Shown here: positions 51,901 through 57,839 of the stretch, piece after piece
How positions within the stretch are numbered: position 1 is the stretch's first letter
Layout: each line of letters begins with the position of its first letter
DNA from: Liolophura sinensis
Lineage: Eukaryota > Mollusca > Polyplacophora > Chitonida > Chitonidae
Direction of reading: 5' to 3'
Assembly: GCF_032854445.1 (NCBI RefSeq)
Contig: NC_088304.1
Coordinates: 17,581,850 to 17,645,849, forward strand
DNA: 64,000 nt
Made by a program: the position numbers and the translations under genes
The notes under the pieces: generated by a model
What the model was told of the DNA's origin: nothing
The model's input: only the letters and a program-made list of their open reading frames with translations
Database searches by the model: none

Positions 51901-52104
51901 TATTATTTCTATTCTCTTCTCGCAGTCAAGCAGCGCTTGTGCAGCGTCATGCCTAAACGCATCCGGACTCTGCCGGACTCCGGAAGTTGGGAGCTTGTCA
52001 GTATTATTGTTATTCATTGTTTCGTCCACATGGAAAACAGATGGCGGGCTTTCGCCGGGAAAACGTTCCCTCCAAAGCTTGGCAAAGCTCGCCTGGACAT
52101 CCAT
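15835..52104 (-). CDS. BCR: BCR orthologue: RhoGEF (DH-PH), C2 and RhoGAP protein, complete, 23 coding exons
   Basis: Exons on the - strand: 52104-49890, 36995-36850, 36673-36554, 36039-35854, 31949-31799, 31637-31585, 30870-30748, 29827-29700, 28906-28824, 26114-25984, 24609-24538, 23607-23457, 21685-21624, 21388-21349, 20690-20604, 20123-19921, 19167-19114, 18447-18338, 17869-17808, 17364-17287, 16950-16816, 16540-16435, 16069-15835. All phases match; the sum is 4731 nt, or 1576 residues (human BCR 1271). Domains by residue: coiled coil about 52-90; proline-rich stretches at 163-167 and 237-252; DH about 801-985; PH about 985-1185 with a helical insert; C2 about 1225-1345; RhoGAP about 1360-1560 with arginine finger near R1401 (GIYRVSG) and N1513 in [13 protein letters not shown]. 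The family exchanges GTP on and hydrolyses GTP from Rho/Rac/Cdc42. The start is backed by an in-frame TGA at 52119-52117. ABR lacks the N-terminal coiled coil, so BCR is the better name, although invertebrates may have one ancestral BCR/ABR gene. Confidence 0.95.
16435..16540 (-). CDS. BCR: BCR exon 22: RhoGAP
   Basis: It encodes [20 protein letters not shown], matching LLLSLPEANLLTFLFLLDHL. Acceptor CTTTCAAG (AAG type), donor ATCAG/GTAAGT. Confidence 0.95.
16816..16950 (-). CDS. BCR: BCR exon 21: RhoGAP
   Basis: It encodes [20 protein letters not shown], the most conserved RhoGAP block. Acceptor CATTTACAG, donor TTGG/GTAAGT. Confidence 0.97.
17043..17180 (+). mobile_element. SINE, truncated and diverged, in BCR intron 20
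   Basis: Matches the body from GGAGAATCTGCCGCCAACCT to the AATCAAACAAATAAGTAAAT tail. Confidence 0.8.
17287..17364 (-). CDS. BCR: BCR exon 20: RhoGAP arginine finger
   Basis: It encodes [19 protein letters not shown]. The Arg in GIYRVSG (about residue 1401) is the catalytic arginine finger of RhoGAPs. Acceptor ATTTAG, donor AAGA/GTAAGT. Confidence 0.97.
17497..17695 (-). mobile_element. SINE, in BCR intron 19 (the GC-AG intron)
   Basis: The ATTT tail comes first on the + strand, then GATTGGTGTTTTACGCCGTA, ending at GAGCTGGACTTGAACTCACA; the tRNA-like head is missing. Confidence 0.88.
17808..17869 (-). CDS. BCR: BCR exon 19: RhoGAP helix A, followed by a GC donor
   Basis: It encodes [17 protein letters not shown], matching KVPYIVRQCVEEIERRG. 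The donor reads AGAG/GCAAGT: a GC-AG intron, the only non-GT donor in the gene. Using the nearby GT (four bases on) would shift the frame into a stop. Confidence 0.93.
18338..18447 (-). CDS. BCR: BCR exon 18: end of C2, entry to RhoGAP
   Basis: Acceptor TTGTTAACAG, donor TCAA/GTGAGA. It encodes [17 protein letters not shown], nearly identical to the vertebrate [17 protein letters not shown]. Confidence 0.96.
18475..18745 (-). mobile_element. Full-length SINE in BCR intron 17
   Basis: It runs from the ATTT tail through the body to the tRNA-like head (AACCAATTGAGCCATGGAGG on the + strand). Confidence 0.92.
19114..19167 (-). CDS. BCR: BCR exon 17: C2 domain
   Basis: Eighteen codons ([18 protein letters not shown]), phase 0 on both sides. 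Acceptor TTTTTCAG is good, donor GAG/GTTGGT is poor. The position corresponds to the vertebrate DRDWQRTVIAMNG segment. Confidence 0.85.
19921..20123 (-). CDS. BCR: BCR exon 16: C2 domain core
   Basis: It encodes [18 protein letters not shown] and [20 protein letters not shown], the strongest C2 match to vertebrate BCR. Donor GAG/GTCAGT. The C2 domain is known to bind lipid. Confidence 0.96.
20604..20690 (-). CDS. BCR: BCR exon 15: start of the C2 domain
   Basis: It encodes an acidic run then [20 protein letters not shown], matching the GLYGFLNVIVHSATGFKQ start of the vertebrate C2 domain. Donor TCCG/GTAAGG. Confidence 0.93.
21060..21275 (-). mobile_element. Old SINE copy in BCR intron 14
   Basis: Strongly diverged from TTTACGTCATGCTCAAAAAC to CACTGAGGCCCCA. 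All landmarks are in order. Confidence 0.8.
21349..21388 (-). CDS. BCR: BCR exon 14: PH-C2 linker microexon
   Basis: A 40-nt exon ([13 protein letters not shown] plus one base). Acceptor CTTTTTTCAG, donor AGAA/GTAAGT. Phases fit both neighbours; conservation is low in the linker. Confidence 0.8.
21624..21685 (-). CDS. BCR: BCR exon 13: PH-C2 linker
   Basis: Acceptor CTGTTTCAG, donor AACAG/GTATGT. It encodes [15 protein letters not shown], similar to the vertebrate SLTSVELQMLTNSCVKLQ linker. Confidence 0.88.
22101..23413. repeat. 32-34 bp minisatellite in BCR intron 12
   Basis: About 39 units of CTCTCTTGTTGATTCTGTGT plus GTATTTACTGATT, with TTTT/GCTCC variants. Pyrimidine-rich on the + strand. 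It begins only about 43 bp downstream of the exon 12 donor. Confidence 0.95.
23457..23607 (-). CDS. BCR: BCR exon 12: PH C-terminal helix
   Basis: It encodes [17 protein letters not shown], the last PH strand and helix. The phase-1 donor ACAG/GTCTGT is required to join exon 13 in frame; the nearer AAG/GTCAAG would lead to a stop. Confidence 0.92.
23768..24051 (+). mobile_element. Full-length SINE with 13-bp target-site duplication, BCR intron 11
   Basis: ATCTAAAGTATAA at 23768-23780 is repeated at 24039-24051. Between them lies the head GGGGCCTCCGTGGCTCAGTT (box A-like), a box B-like GCATTCAAGTCC, the body, and an AAATAAATAAATAAAT tail. It is the reference copy for this family in the window. 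Confidence 0.95.
24538..24609 (-). CDS. BCR: BCR exon 11: helical insert in the PH domain
   Basis: Twenty-four codons, phase 0 on both sides ([18 protein letters not shown]). Donor CTG/GTAAAA is weak. The exon is a multiple of three, so skipping it would keep the frame. Confidence 0.9.
25019..25809. repeat. 44-bp minisatellite in BCR intron 10
   Basis: About 18 units of TCAGCATGCTACCATGACAA plus AGTCAGGAGGTTTGTAAAGTCCCC; partial units near 25200 and 25320. Confidence 0.95.
25984..26114 (-). CDS. BCR: BCR exon 10: helical insert in the PH domain
   Basis: Acceptor TGCATTCAG, donor AAGAG/GTGAGT. It encodes a charged helix ([20 protein letters not shown]), equivalent to the ELDALKIKISQIKND insert of vertebrate BCR, a predicted coiled coil inside the split PH domain. 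Confidence 0.92.
26285..28408. repeat. 33/42-bp minisatellite in BCR intron 9, about 2.1 kb
   Basis: About 60 units of CATACATGAAGATACTCAAT plus CATACATGTACAT; a 9-bp insert (CTTCATGTA) makes the 42-bp form. All indels noticed are multiples of three, so two + frames stay open for hundreds of codons. Not considered a gene. Confidence 0.96.
28463..28560. mobile_element. MITE-like fold-back element, 98 bp, BCR intron 9
   Basis: GGGGCCACTTTCACAAAG at 28463-28480 is the inverted copy of CTTTGTGAAAGTGGCTCC at 28543-28560 with one mismatch. No open frame between. Class II non-autonomous element is the best guess. Confidence 0.75.
28824..28906 (-). CDS. BCR: BCR exon 9: PH domain
   Basis: Acceptor TTGTACAG, donor CAAG/GTAACA. 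It encodes [16 protein letters not shown], equal to the vertebrate YDCKWYIPLTDLSF strand region. Confidence 0.92.
29108..29153. repeat. TA microsatellite
   Basis: Uninterrupted TA run in BCR intron 8. Confidence 0.95.
29235..29505 (-). mobile_element. Full-length SINE in BCR intron 8
   Basis: Six or more ATTT tail units, the body and the head (AACTGAGCCATGGAGGCCCC on the + strand). Confidence 0.93.
29700..29827 (-). CDS. BCR: BCR exon 8: PH domain start
   Basis: Acceptor ATTGGTCAG, donor GGAAG/GTAAGT, phase 0 to 2. It encodes [20 protein letters not shown] followed by [14 protein letters not shown], the first PH strands. Confidence 0.95.
29892..29958 (-). mobile_element. SINE tail fragment in BCR intron 7
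   Basis: TTTATTTATTTATTTCG followed by GCTCAAAAATATTTTCCTTA, matching only the 3' end of the SINE. Confidence 0.65.
30010..30537. repeat. 42-bp minisatellite in BCR intron 7
   Basis: About 12 units of CTCAATCCCTGATCCTTAAC plus TGCCCATACATGTAACCAAATG. In-frame on the - strand because 42 is a multiple of three. Confidence 0.95.
30748..30870 (-). CDS. BCR: BCR exon 7: end of DH, DH-PH junction
   Basis: Forty-one codons from [19 protein letters not shown] to DRSSRK. The donor used is AAAG/GTCAGC at 30748; a second in-frame donor 15 nt downstream would add VSIVK, but the shorter form fits the vertebrate length better. Confidence 0.88.
31125..31312 (+). mobile_element. SINE, head-truncated, BCR intron 6
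   Basis: From box B-like GAGTTCAAGTCCAGCTCATG to AAACACAAATCAAAGTAAAC. Confidence 0.85.
31585..31637 (-). CDS. BCR: BCR exon 6: core DH helix
   Basis: A 53-nt microexon. After the split Asn codon it reads [17 protein letters not shown], the equivalent of the vertebrate LLYKPVDRV helix that faces the GTPase. Donor CAT/GTAAGT. Confidence 0.94.
31799..31949 (-). CDS. BCR: BCR exon 5: DH domain
   Basis: Acceptor CTACTGCACAG, donor CAGA/GTGAGT, ending in phase 1. It encodes [19 protein letters not shown] and ends NSKETLSLQ, the segment before the most conserved DH helix. Confidence 0.94.
32025..32640. repeat. About 20-bp minisatellite in BCR intron 4
   Basis: Roughly 30 irregular units of CAGAACAACCAGCCAGTGAG. 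Confidence 0.93.
33640..33897. repeat. 30-bp minisatellite in BCR intron 4
   Basis: About 8.5 units of AGGACTTCAGAATGAATGCA plus GTGGGAATGT. Confidence 0.95.
34655..34893. repeat. 18-bp minisatellite in BCR intron 4
   Basis: About 13 units of TCTGGGTACAGACTGTAT; some pairs form a 36-bp dimer (GTACAGACTGTACTCTGGGC). Confidence 0.95.
35466..35765. repeat. 13-bp minisatellite in BCR intron 4
   Basis: About 23 units of CAGCATTGTGAGC with C/T and G/A variants. It ends about 90 bp from the exon 4 donor. Confidence 0.95.
35854..36039 (-). CDS. BCR: BCR exon 4: DH domain
   Basis: Sixty-two codons, phase 0. It contains [20 protein letters not shown] and [11 protein letters not shown], matching vertebrate BCR closely. 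The donor is CTG/GTCAGT, a less common but valid GT donor. Confidence 0.95.
36427..36478. repeat. TA microsatellite in BCR intron 3
   Basis: Uninterrupted TA run of about 26 units. Confidence 0.95.
36554..36673 (-). CDS. BCR: BCR exon 3: start of the DH domain
   Basis: Forty codons, phase 0 on both sides, acceptor TCTTAAG, donor AAAG/GTAGGC. It encodes [20 protein letters not shown], the first conserved helix of the Dbl-homology domain. Confidence 0.94.
36850..36995 (-). CDS. BCR: BCR exon 2: linker before the DH domain
   Basis: Acceptor TTTTGATTTTGTAG, donor TGAG/GTGAGT. The split codon G/AG joins exon 1 in frame. It codes residues 739-787, a serine-rich linker ([15 protein letters not shown] and onward). 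It is the least conserved exon; support is from phase and position. Confidence 0.8.
37210..37456 (-). mobile_element. SINE with 9-bp target-site duplication
   Basis: AAAACATTT at 37210-37218 and 37448-37456 flanks a SINE with an internal deletion after GCAGGTTG and a shortened head (GACCAACTGAGCCCCG). Confidence 0.85.
39131..39650. repeat. 50-bp minisatellite in BCR intron 1
   Basis: About 10 units of AGCCTCACTGACATCATGTA plus CATGTGGTATGGAAATAGAG. Confidence 0.95.
40124..40409 (-). mobile_element. Full-length SINE with 9-bp target-site duplication
   Basis: TACATATGT at 40124-40132 and 40401-40409. Tail, body and head (CCAACTGAGCCACAGGGGCC on the + strand) are all present. Confidence 0.9.
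40686..40755 (-). mobile_element. SINE head only
   Basis: CTAACTGACTGAGCCACGGAGGCCCC marks the tRNA-like head (given here in part): GAGCCACGGAGGCCCC at its right end and CTGGGTCACTACGCTGCGCT at left. No body or tail follows. Confidence 0.8.
41369..41498. mobile_element. MITE-like fold-back element, 130 bp
   Basis: ATTTGTTACATGG at the left end is inverted at the right end (CCATGTAACAAAT). The arms extend about 45 bp inwards (TCATAGGATA against TATCCTATCA; ATATATGGTGT against ACACCATATAT). No coding capacity. Confidence 0.8.
42375..42820. repeat. 54-56 bp minisatellite in BCR intron 1
   Basis: About 8 units of ATGGATACAAACACCAGATC plus AAAGACACCAGACATGACATCACATAGTC. Confidence 0.93.
42850..42965. 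repeat. Short repeats of CACACCCAAGTGACCCATCC
   Basis: About five irregular units of 20-30 bp, including CCAGGCTTAACC. Confidence 0.8.
43735..44395. repeat. 67-bp minisatellite in BCR intron 1
   Basis: About 9-10 units of CTGGATTATTAAGTAACACT plus GTATACAACTTGGGCATGAC. Confidence 0.95.
44905..45552. repeat. 41-bp minisatellite in BCR intron 1
   Basis: About 16 units of TATTTGTGCCTTCACTGCCG plus TACATGTACACGGAGTGTATG. Confidence 0.95.
45938..45992. repeat. TA microsatellite
   Basis: Uninterrupted TA run, directly followed by the 44-bp array. Confidence 0.95.
45998..47183. repeat. 44-bp minisatellite in BCR intron 1
   Basis: About 26 units of CATGATCAGAGAGAAGGTGA plus AGAATGACAAGATCCCCAGACAGC. 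Purine-rich on the + strand. Confidence 0.95.
47385..47575. repeat. 30-bp minisatellite (with 27-bp units)
   Basis: About 6.5 units of ACATGAACAAGAGTTGTAAA plus TGTTGTAAAT. Confidence 0.93.
48355..49045. repeat. 43-bp minisatellite in BCR intron 1
   Basis: About 16 units of GTAAATGTTTCATTGTAGAC plus GTACCACACTACACATGTCGAAT. Confidence 0.95.
49370..49645 (-). mobile_element. Old full-length SINE in BCR intron 1
   Basis: All landmarks in order (GGAGTTTTACACTCTACCCA through GGATTTGAACTCGCG to AAACCACTAGGCATGC) but clearly diverged. Confidence 0.85.
49890..52104 (-). CDS. BCR: BCR exon 1: N-terminal coiled coil and disordered linker
   Basis: This is the largest exon (738 codons plus one base). 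It opens [20 protein letters not shown], like the N-terminus of vertebrate BCR, and has a helix around residues 52-90 ([20 protein letters not shown]) matching the oligomerisation coiled coil. The rest is low in hydrophobics: PPPPP at 163-167, a threonine run, and [15 protein letters not shown] at about 241-255 that looks SH3-binding. Tyrosines in YxN context occur at Y148 and Y489. The kinase-like region claimed for human BCR cannot be recognised by eye. The donor is ACAG/GTAAGG. Confidence 0.93.
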
Positions 52105-52330
52105 TAGAATTGTTAATCACAGTTGCAGTATCGCTTACACGAATATAAACAGAAAACACGACATTCCGCCGAGCCAGCAGTGCGGGGAAGACACACTTTA
52201 TGAACTTGAAGTTCGCTTTCTCTCGCCACAAGTTGGTGACAGGCTTGACCGTGACGTCACGGGTGGGTGTGTTCCGTCTATAAATAGAAAGAAAGGGATA
52301 TCCCTGTAAGATTATTGTTGGCTTTTGATC
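52105..52330 (-). promoter_or_regulatory. Probable BCR promoter/5' UTR with CRE palindrome
   Basis: This CpG-bearing stretch lies directly upstream of the BCR start. GTGACGTCAC at 52251-52260 is a perfect CREB/ATF site, about 150 bp upstream of the ATG. An in-frame TGA lies at 52119-52117. No clear TATA box in the right place and direction; the transcription start is unknown. Confidence 0.5.
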
Positions 52331-52578
52331 GATTAGCCTACATGCTTGCTTGCGAAATAAATGTGATTGCGTTTGCAAGGTATGAACAAACGGTTAATAT
52401 CTACCGGAAGAAAATTTCGACATGTAAGAAAGTTATAATATTTAGTGGGACAGTAAATGTTTGAGAGTTTCCGCAGGTCCGTTAAAAAAAGCGACACTTT
52501 CTTAATTGCAATTAGGCCCCTAACTGGTTTAGCAAAACTGAAATACTTTCGAAAACTGACATCAGCTTTTTGTTTTGT

Positions 52579-52583
<5 letters not shown>

Positions 52584-52620
<37 letters not shown>

Positions 52621-52650
52621 AAAAAAAGAAACAAAAGAAAGAAAGAAAGA
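52584..52650. repeat. CT run followed by AAAG run
   Basis: Pyrimidine tract of about 18 CT units, then AAGAAAGAAAGAAAG, about 480 bp upstream of the BCR start. Confidence 0.95.
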
Positions 52651-52760
52651 ATGGAAAAAAAAAACAACAACATCAACAAGTTGAGCCTGCCTCAGATCTT
52701 TGCGAATCACATTCAGCTTTAGTTAAAATGACACTCCCTAAGCGCCCATGCACAAACATA

Positions 52761-52813
<53 letters not shown>
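52761..52813. repeat. TA microsatellite
   Basis: Uninterrupted TA run upstream of BCR. Confidence 0.95.
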
Positions 52814-52816
<3 letters not shown>

Positions 52817-52819
52817 AGC

Positions 52820-55200
52820 ATCATAATGACGATATAGCTGTATTCATGTATTACAATGGTCAAACAAAGTACGCACCTTATTTCATCCTCATCATATAAA
52901 AAATAGCCGCACAAACAAAATTAATTTTGCTCAGTGATGTTTGATCACGACACGAACTATGTTTTCTTCGTAAATGTATTATTTTGTAATTTGGTTTTGG
53001 ATTTATTTTTAATACTTTTTAATTTTAATAAATTTTTCAACGTGCTACTTTGGTGTTCTATACACACGTGCTTTCCCTGCATTAGCCAATGTATTCTAGG
53101 GCTTGCATATTTCCTTGACTCATGTCTTCGAATTCACCTCATCGCTATTATAGGCCTCTTCGATAAATTGATCCACGCCAATCAAGTAATCTGATGAACG
53201 AGTAATACTCTCGAAAGTAAACTCGTTATTAAAACAATGACTGATTTTTTGAATTCGCACTTACTCAGGCTTATAAATACCCTTAGGCCTACGCGGTGGT
53301 CAATAGCCTCAGGTCTGTCAGCTACATAACAACCTATACTTTATTTTATTGTTCTTAGGGTCAAGAATTATTGTTCTGTGGTTTAATCCGAGCAATTTAC
53401 ACCATCCGCGTCTAATTAACTACATGTAGGCCTGGAAGTGAAAAATTCGTACACTGTTAACACCTTTCAAAACTTTAAATTCTCGTCAAGCATTGAATTA
53501 TTCCATGAATGCATAAATAGCATTTTTATTTATGTAATGTCTGAAGATTGATACACCAATGACTAGAGATATGATGCTACAACAAGTATCTGCGCTGGAC
53601 CTACAGATATGTGTGTGCAGTAACTGTGAGGTCACGAGGCCGTAACGATTATGCAGACTGAAGGGGGATAACTCCCAATAGCACATTTGAACAAGCGATT
53701 TTATGCAAGCACAGAAACACTCCATGTTGGCTTATCCGCATTTCAAGCGGAAAGGAAACAAATTAATTACACAGAGCTTCAGCTGTATACTAGCGGATAC
53801 AAAGGAGTGATTTAATCCAACACGAGATAGGACAATGGCCATAAAATCCTTTTCTACTTTGATTTAGTTCACCGATCTGAGTCACCGGAGTAGACCAATA
53901 CTACTCTCCGGCATTTTGCCAGGCACCTTGGTTAAAGTCAGCAACCCCATTGGTCAAGGGCTGATCAGCCGAGGTGAGAGTATAGCACATTGGATAAAGC
54001 CATTATAAGTACATACGATGTCATGCCCAGCCAGATATATATGCTCAGGTGTAGGATGAAACTCAATGAATGAGTCAATGAAACTGATAAACACAAATTA
54101 TTTATAGTAATGTAATATTGTCTACATTCTTAAACCATGAACCCACTGAAAACAGTGCCTGTTTGTTGTTAGGCATGTCATGCATGCACCGCTATATTGG
54201 CAGATTCTGATTTCACCTCATATCATTGTTTCTATAACATGTGTTGTTATTTTCACATTAGCCAGACCAGAGCCCAAGGGTGGCAGCTGGCAATAACTAA
54301 CGCATACAATGAAACAGAACATCTTTAAATAAATTCATAACAGAGAAAAATATACAAGTAAACCAATTTTCTGCCTATAATACAGAGTGTGATGGATTTT
54401 CATAGTGCAGTAGTCATAATTCTATGACTATAAAATGATACACAGGAACTGAAGCACAATGTAGTTATAGTTTAAGTGTAGACTTCTACGTCATCAAGCG
54501 ATTAACAATCTGTTTATCTGAGACAGAAGCTCAGATATGCAAAAAGAAAAGACGAATGGGAAATTAAAAAAATTAGGGTGGTTCATGATACAGTAAGGTG
54601 AAAACTACTTGTTTGCTGAAGAGAAAGCCAGGTGGTTTGTTAATTAACTCCAGCATCAATTTATGATTCTCCATTGCATATCCCTGCGCGTAACTACTGC
54701 CATATAAACTGGGAGGAGAATGAAATTAGCTTTCTCTCGACAAACCTGAAATGTCATACAGTCTTCATGTTTCGAAATGTTATCACCATCCAAAGTTTTT
54801 GGCAAATTGAATGAATCCACCGTTCCAAAATTATAATGATATATAAGCGTTCACCTTGGGCTTTACCTGATTTCTGTTATCCAGAAATCTGAATGTTTCA
54901 GTAAAACAAGATTGACTGTAGTTTAGAACACGTCACAAATAAGAGAACTATTGATCGGTCTCTGGTATTCTGTCAGACACATAAGAACATGTTAGCAATT
55001 GTTACAGGTGAAAACTGTATATATACGTTTTCAATCTCATTCATTTAAAATACACCAGTACATGTAACTGACATGCCTGACGACTAACTGTAAAAATTGT
55101 TTAAAGTACTGCACAATATTGATTTTAATACTTCAGTACAATACTTGAACATACCGACATTTAAAGTATAATATTAATTTTCATGACAAAGTACATGTAC
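52820..55200. other. BCR upstream DNA, no gene recognised
   Basis: Unique AT-rich sequence without a coding exon or repeat that I can name. Confidence 0.5.
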
Positions 55201-55202
55201 AT

Positions 55203-55282
55203 ACATGTACGTGTACATACTGACACACGTGTACATACTGACATACGTGTACATACTGACATACGTGTACATACTGACAATG
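55203..55282. repeat. 18-bp minisatellite, 4 units
   Basis: GTGTACATACTGACATAC with one variant; starts at 55211, 55229, 55247, 55265. Confidence 0.93.
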
Positions 55283-55655
55283 AACAAATATTAATCTTCG
55301 TGCCCAAATATGTGTATATACAGAGTGACATTCAGAGCTTTCTCAGCTGGCATAACTGTATTTTTATACTTACACAGCTTGGTGGAGGCAAATGCACTGC
55401 ACAGGAACGTTCACGTATACATCGTGGGGGCTGTACCCTATATGTCACTTATACTGTAGATATTATTAGCAAGCTTGTTTCATTATTATATTTACACGCG
55501 ACAGCAGGGCCCGTGAGTCACTATATATATAGGCCTTCATTTGCTTTACATGGGTATCGTTTATTGTCAATTAAGTTTAGAGAGTGTGTTAATCCTGAAC
55601 ACGTGTTCCCCACGGCTCGGTACAATGTGTTATAACATGCTTCATTGGAGCCATA

Positions 55656-55935
55656 TGTCTTATACATGTCATTATGTTACTTGGTCAGTGTTGTAATTGC
55701 ACATGTTGAATACATTATAGAGTCAGTTCATGTGCATAGATAAGGCCCATGTACTACGGCGTAGTTCAGTCTAGATAGGCATACATGATACATTATATCT
55801 TATACATGCCATTATGTTACTTGGTCAGTGTTGTAATTGCACATGTTGAATACATTATAGAGTCAGTTCATGTGCATAGATAAGGCCCATGTACTACGGC
55901 GTAGTTACGTCTAGGTAGGCATACATGATACATTT
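55656..55935. repeat. 140-bp tandem duplication
   Basis: Copies 55656-55795 and 55796-55935 differ at only a few bases (TATACATGTC against TATACATGCC; TCAGTCTAGATAGG against TACGTCTAGGTAGG). This implies a recent event. Confidence 0.94.
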
Positions 55936-57220
55936 GAAGGAAGTTATAGGAAAATATTACAGTGCGCATTGTAATGAGAATTAGAATCTTATTGATTAAT
56001 CTAATTAGTGTATATACAAAGTTGTGATTCGTTCATACGTGAATACATTCGCACTGGGTTAACACAGATAAGCCTTTGCTCCTCCGTGATAACATTGCTG
56101 TATGTACTGGGCTCGCAAAGTTAAGACAATGACCATTTTCAGAATTGGTTTGTATTTGTGAAGATACTACCTCTAGGAAGACTCGAACCCACGCCTAAAG
56201 ATATATGGAGCACTGCAAGGGGTAATGCTATACCTAACTTCGAGTAACCCTGGAAACGGTGTATTCACCATGCTGTCTCAAACTATGCTGTCTCCATGTT
56301 GGACAATATATCAAACTTCAAGTTGCCCTGACAATAATTGCATTTGCGAATACTGTGTACTATATTTGCATTAATCTATATAACTGGCTTTTCTGTTTAG
56401 TGATAAATTCCATTAAAACCATGTCATTAAAACCTTCACCATTTCCTCATTCTTTGCATTATCAAAACGGGTTCAAATGCGATAGGGATACCATATAAGA
56501 AACCCTACCCAACCATAATCCATCACCCTAACTATTTATAATATAGCCTCCTTAGTATGCGAGAAGCCACGCTTTATCACACAGATGTGTCTAAGCCAGG
56601 TAGATCACACGCATGTTAAATTACCTCAGTGTATATATATATATCTGCGTGGTGGTTTAATACGGTAGCTAATTTATTGAGACACTACTTTTACTATTAT
56701 GTATATGTTAGGAATTACGTGTATTGTTACATAAAGTATGTAGTTATGCAGATAGCACGCGGTGACATTTTAGTCAACTTAAAACTGTCAAATCGACTAG
56801 ATACGTGAATGTGTATAGGTGACACATTTGGGCCATGCGTGAAAAAAAGGTAAAAAGCACATTTTTTGTCGCGCATGTTTGTGGCAGGTGTATGTTTTAA
56901 ATATTGACCTTTCGTTCTGTATATCATGACGCTGATACATGGTGACATTAAAACCATGTCAAGTGCAATAGGCTATAGGCTGCATGGTAGCAAACTGTCA
57001 CTCCCAGAAACGCGATTTTACATTAGATCCCTAGATTAGATTACACTGACTGTGAATCTGAAGGATTGCTTATAAAAAAATATCTAATTCACTCTGAGTG
57101 GATATAGCACTGTCAGATTTCACCAACGTAAACGTCGATCAGCAGATAGCCTACGGCATACACGTTCACCATTTTTAGAAGTAAAATCAATCAATGCCGA
57201 ACTAGCCATAGCATCGATCA
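55936..57220. other. No gene recognised
   Basis: Unique sequence with a short TA run at about 56632-56643. No coding signal seen. Confidence 0.5.
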
Positions 57221-57224
57221 ACAT

Positions 57225-57525
57225 CGATCCTTGGATATACCACTATCGCACTTGCTATAGTCAAAATTGATCAGCGGATACGCCACTACCGCATTTGCCA
57301 ATAGCAAAATCGATCAGTGGATAAGCCATTACCGCACTTGCCAAGAGCAAAATCGGTTAGTGGGTACGCCACTACCGCACTTGGTAATAGCTAATATCGG
57401 TCGGTGGATATGCCACTACCGCACTTGCCAACAGTAATATCGATCAGTGGGTACGTCATTACCGCACTTGCCAACAGCAAACATCGCTCAGTGGATACGC
57501 CACTACCGCACTTTCCACTGTCAGT
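57225..57525. repeat. 43-bp minisatellite, 7 units
   Basis: CACTACCGCACTTGCCAATA with ATCGATCAGTGGATACGC; landmarks at 57288, 57331, 57374, 57418, 57461, 57504. Confidence 0.93.
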
Positions 57526-57628
57526 GGCACAGGTGTAAGTATTTGGATGCTACGTGTTCTGCTGGTGTGTACAGATTCCAGTGCATGGAACTTCTATACT
57601 GACATTCACTTAACATTGCGGCGGCCGC

Positions 57629-57801
57629 ACCACGCATTTATTTATTTATTTATTTATTTATTTGTTTATTTGATTGTTGTTTTACGCCGTACTCAAGAAT
57701 GTTTCACTTATACGACAGCGGCCAGCATTATGGTGGGTGGAAACCGGGCAGAGCTCTGGGAAACCCACGGCCATCCGCAGGTTGCTGAAACCACGCATTT
57801 A
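57629..57801 (-). mobile_element. 5'-truncated SINE with 12-bp target-site duplication
   Basis: ACCACGCATTTA at 57629-57640 and 57790-57801. Between lie the long ATTT tail and the body up to CCGCAGGTTGCTG. The tRNA head was never copied, as in target-primed reverse transcription. Confidence 0.93.
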
Positions 57802-57839
57802 AGACAAACCTGTACATACTACTCTACCCATGGCTGACT

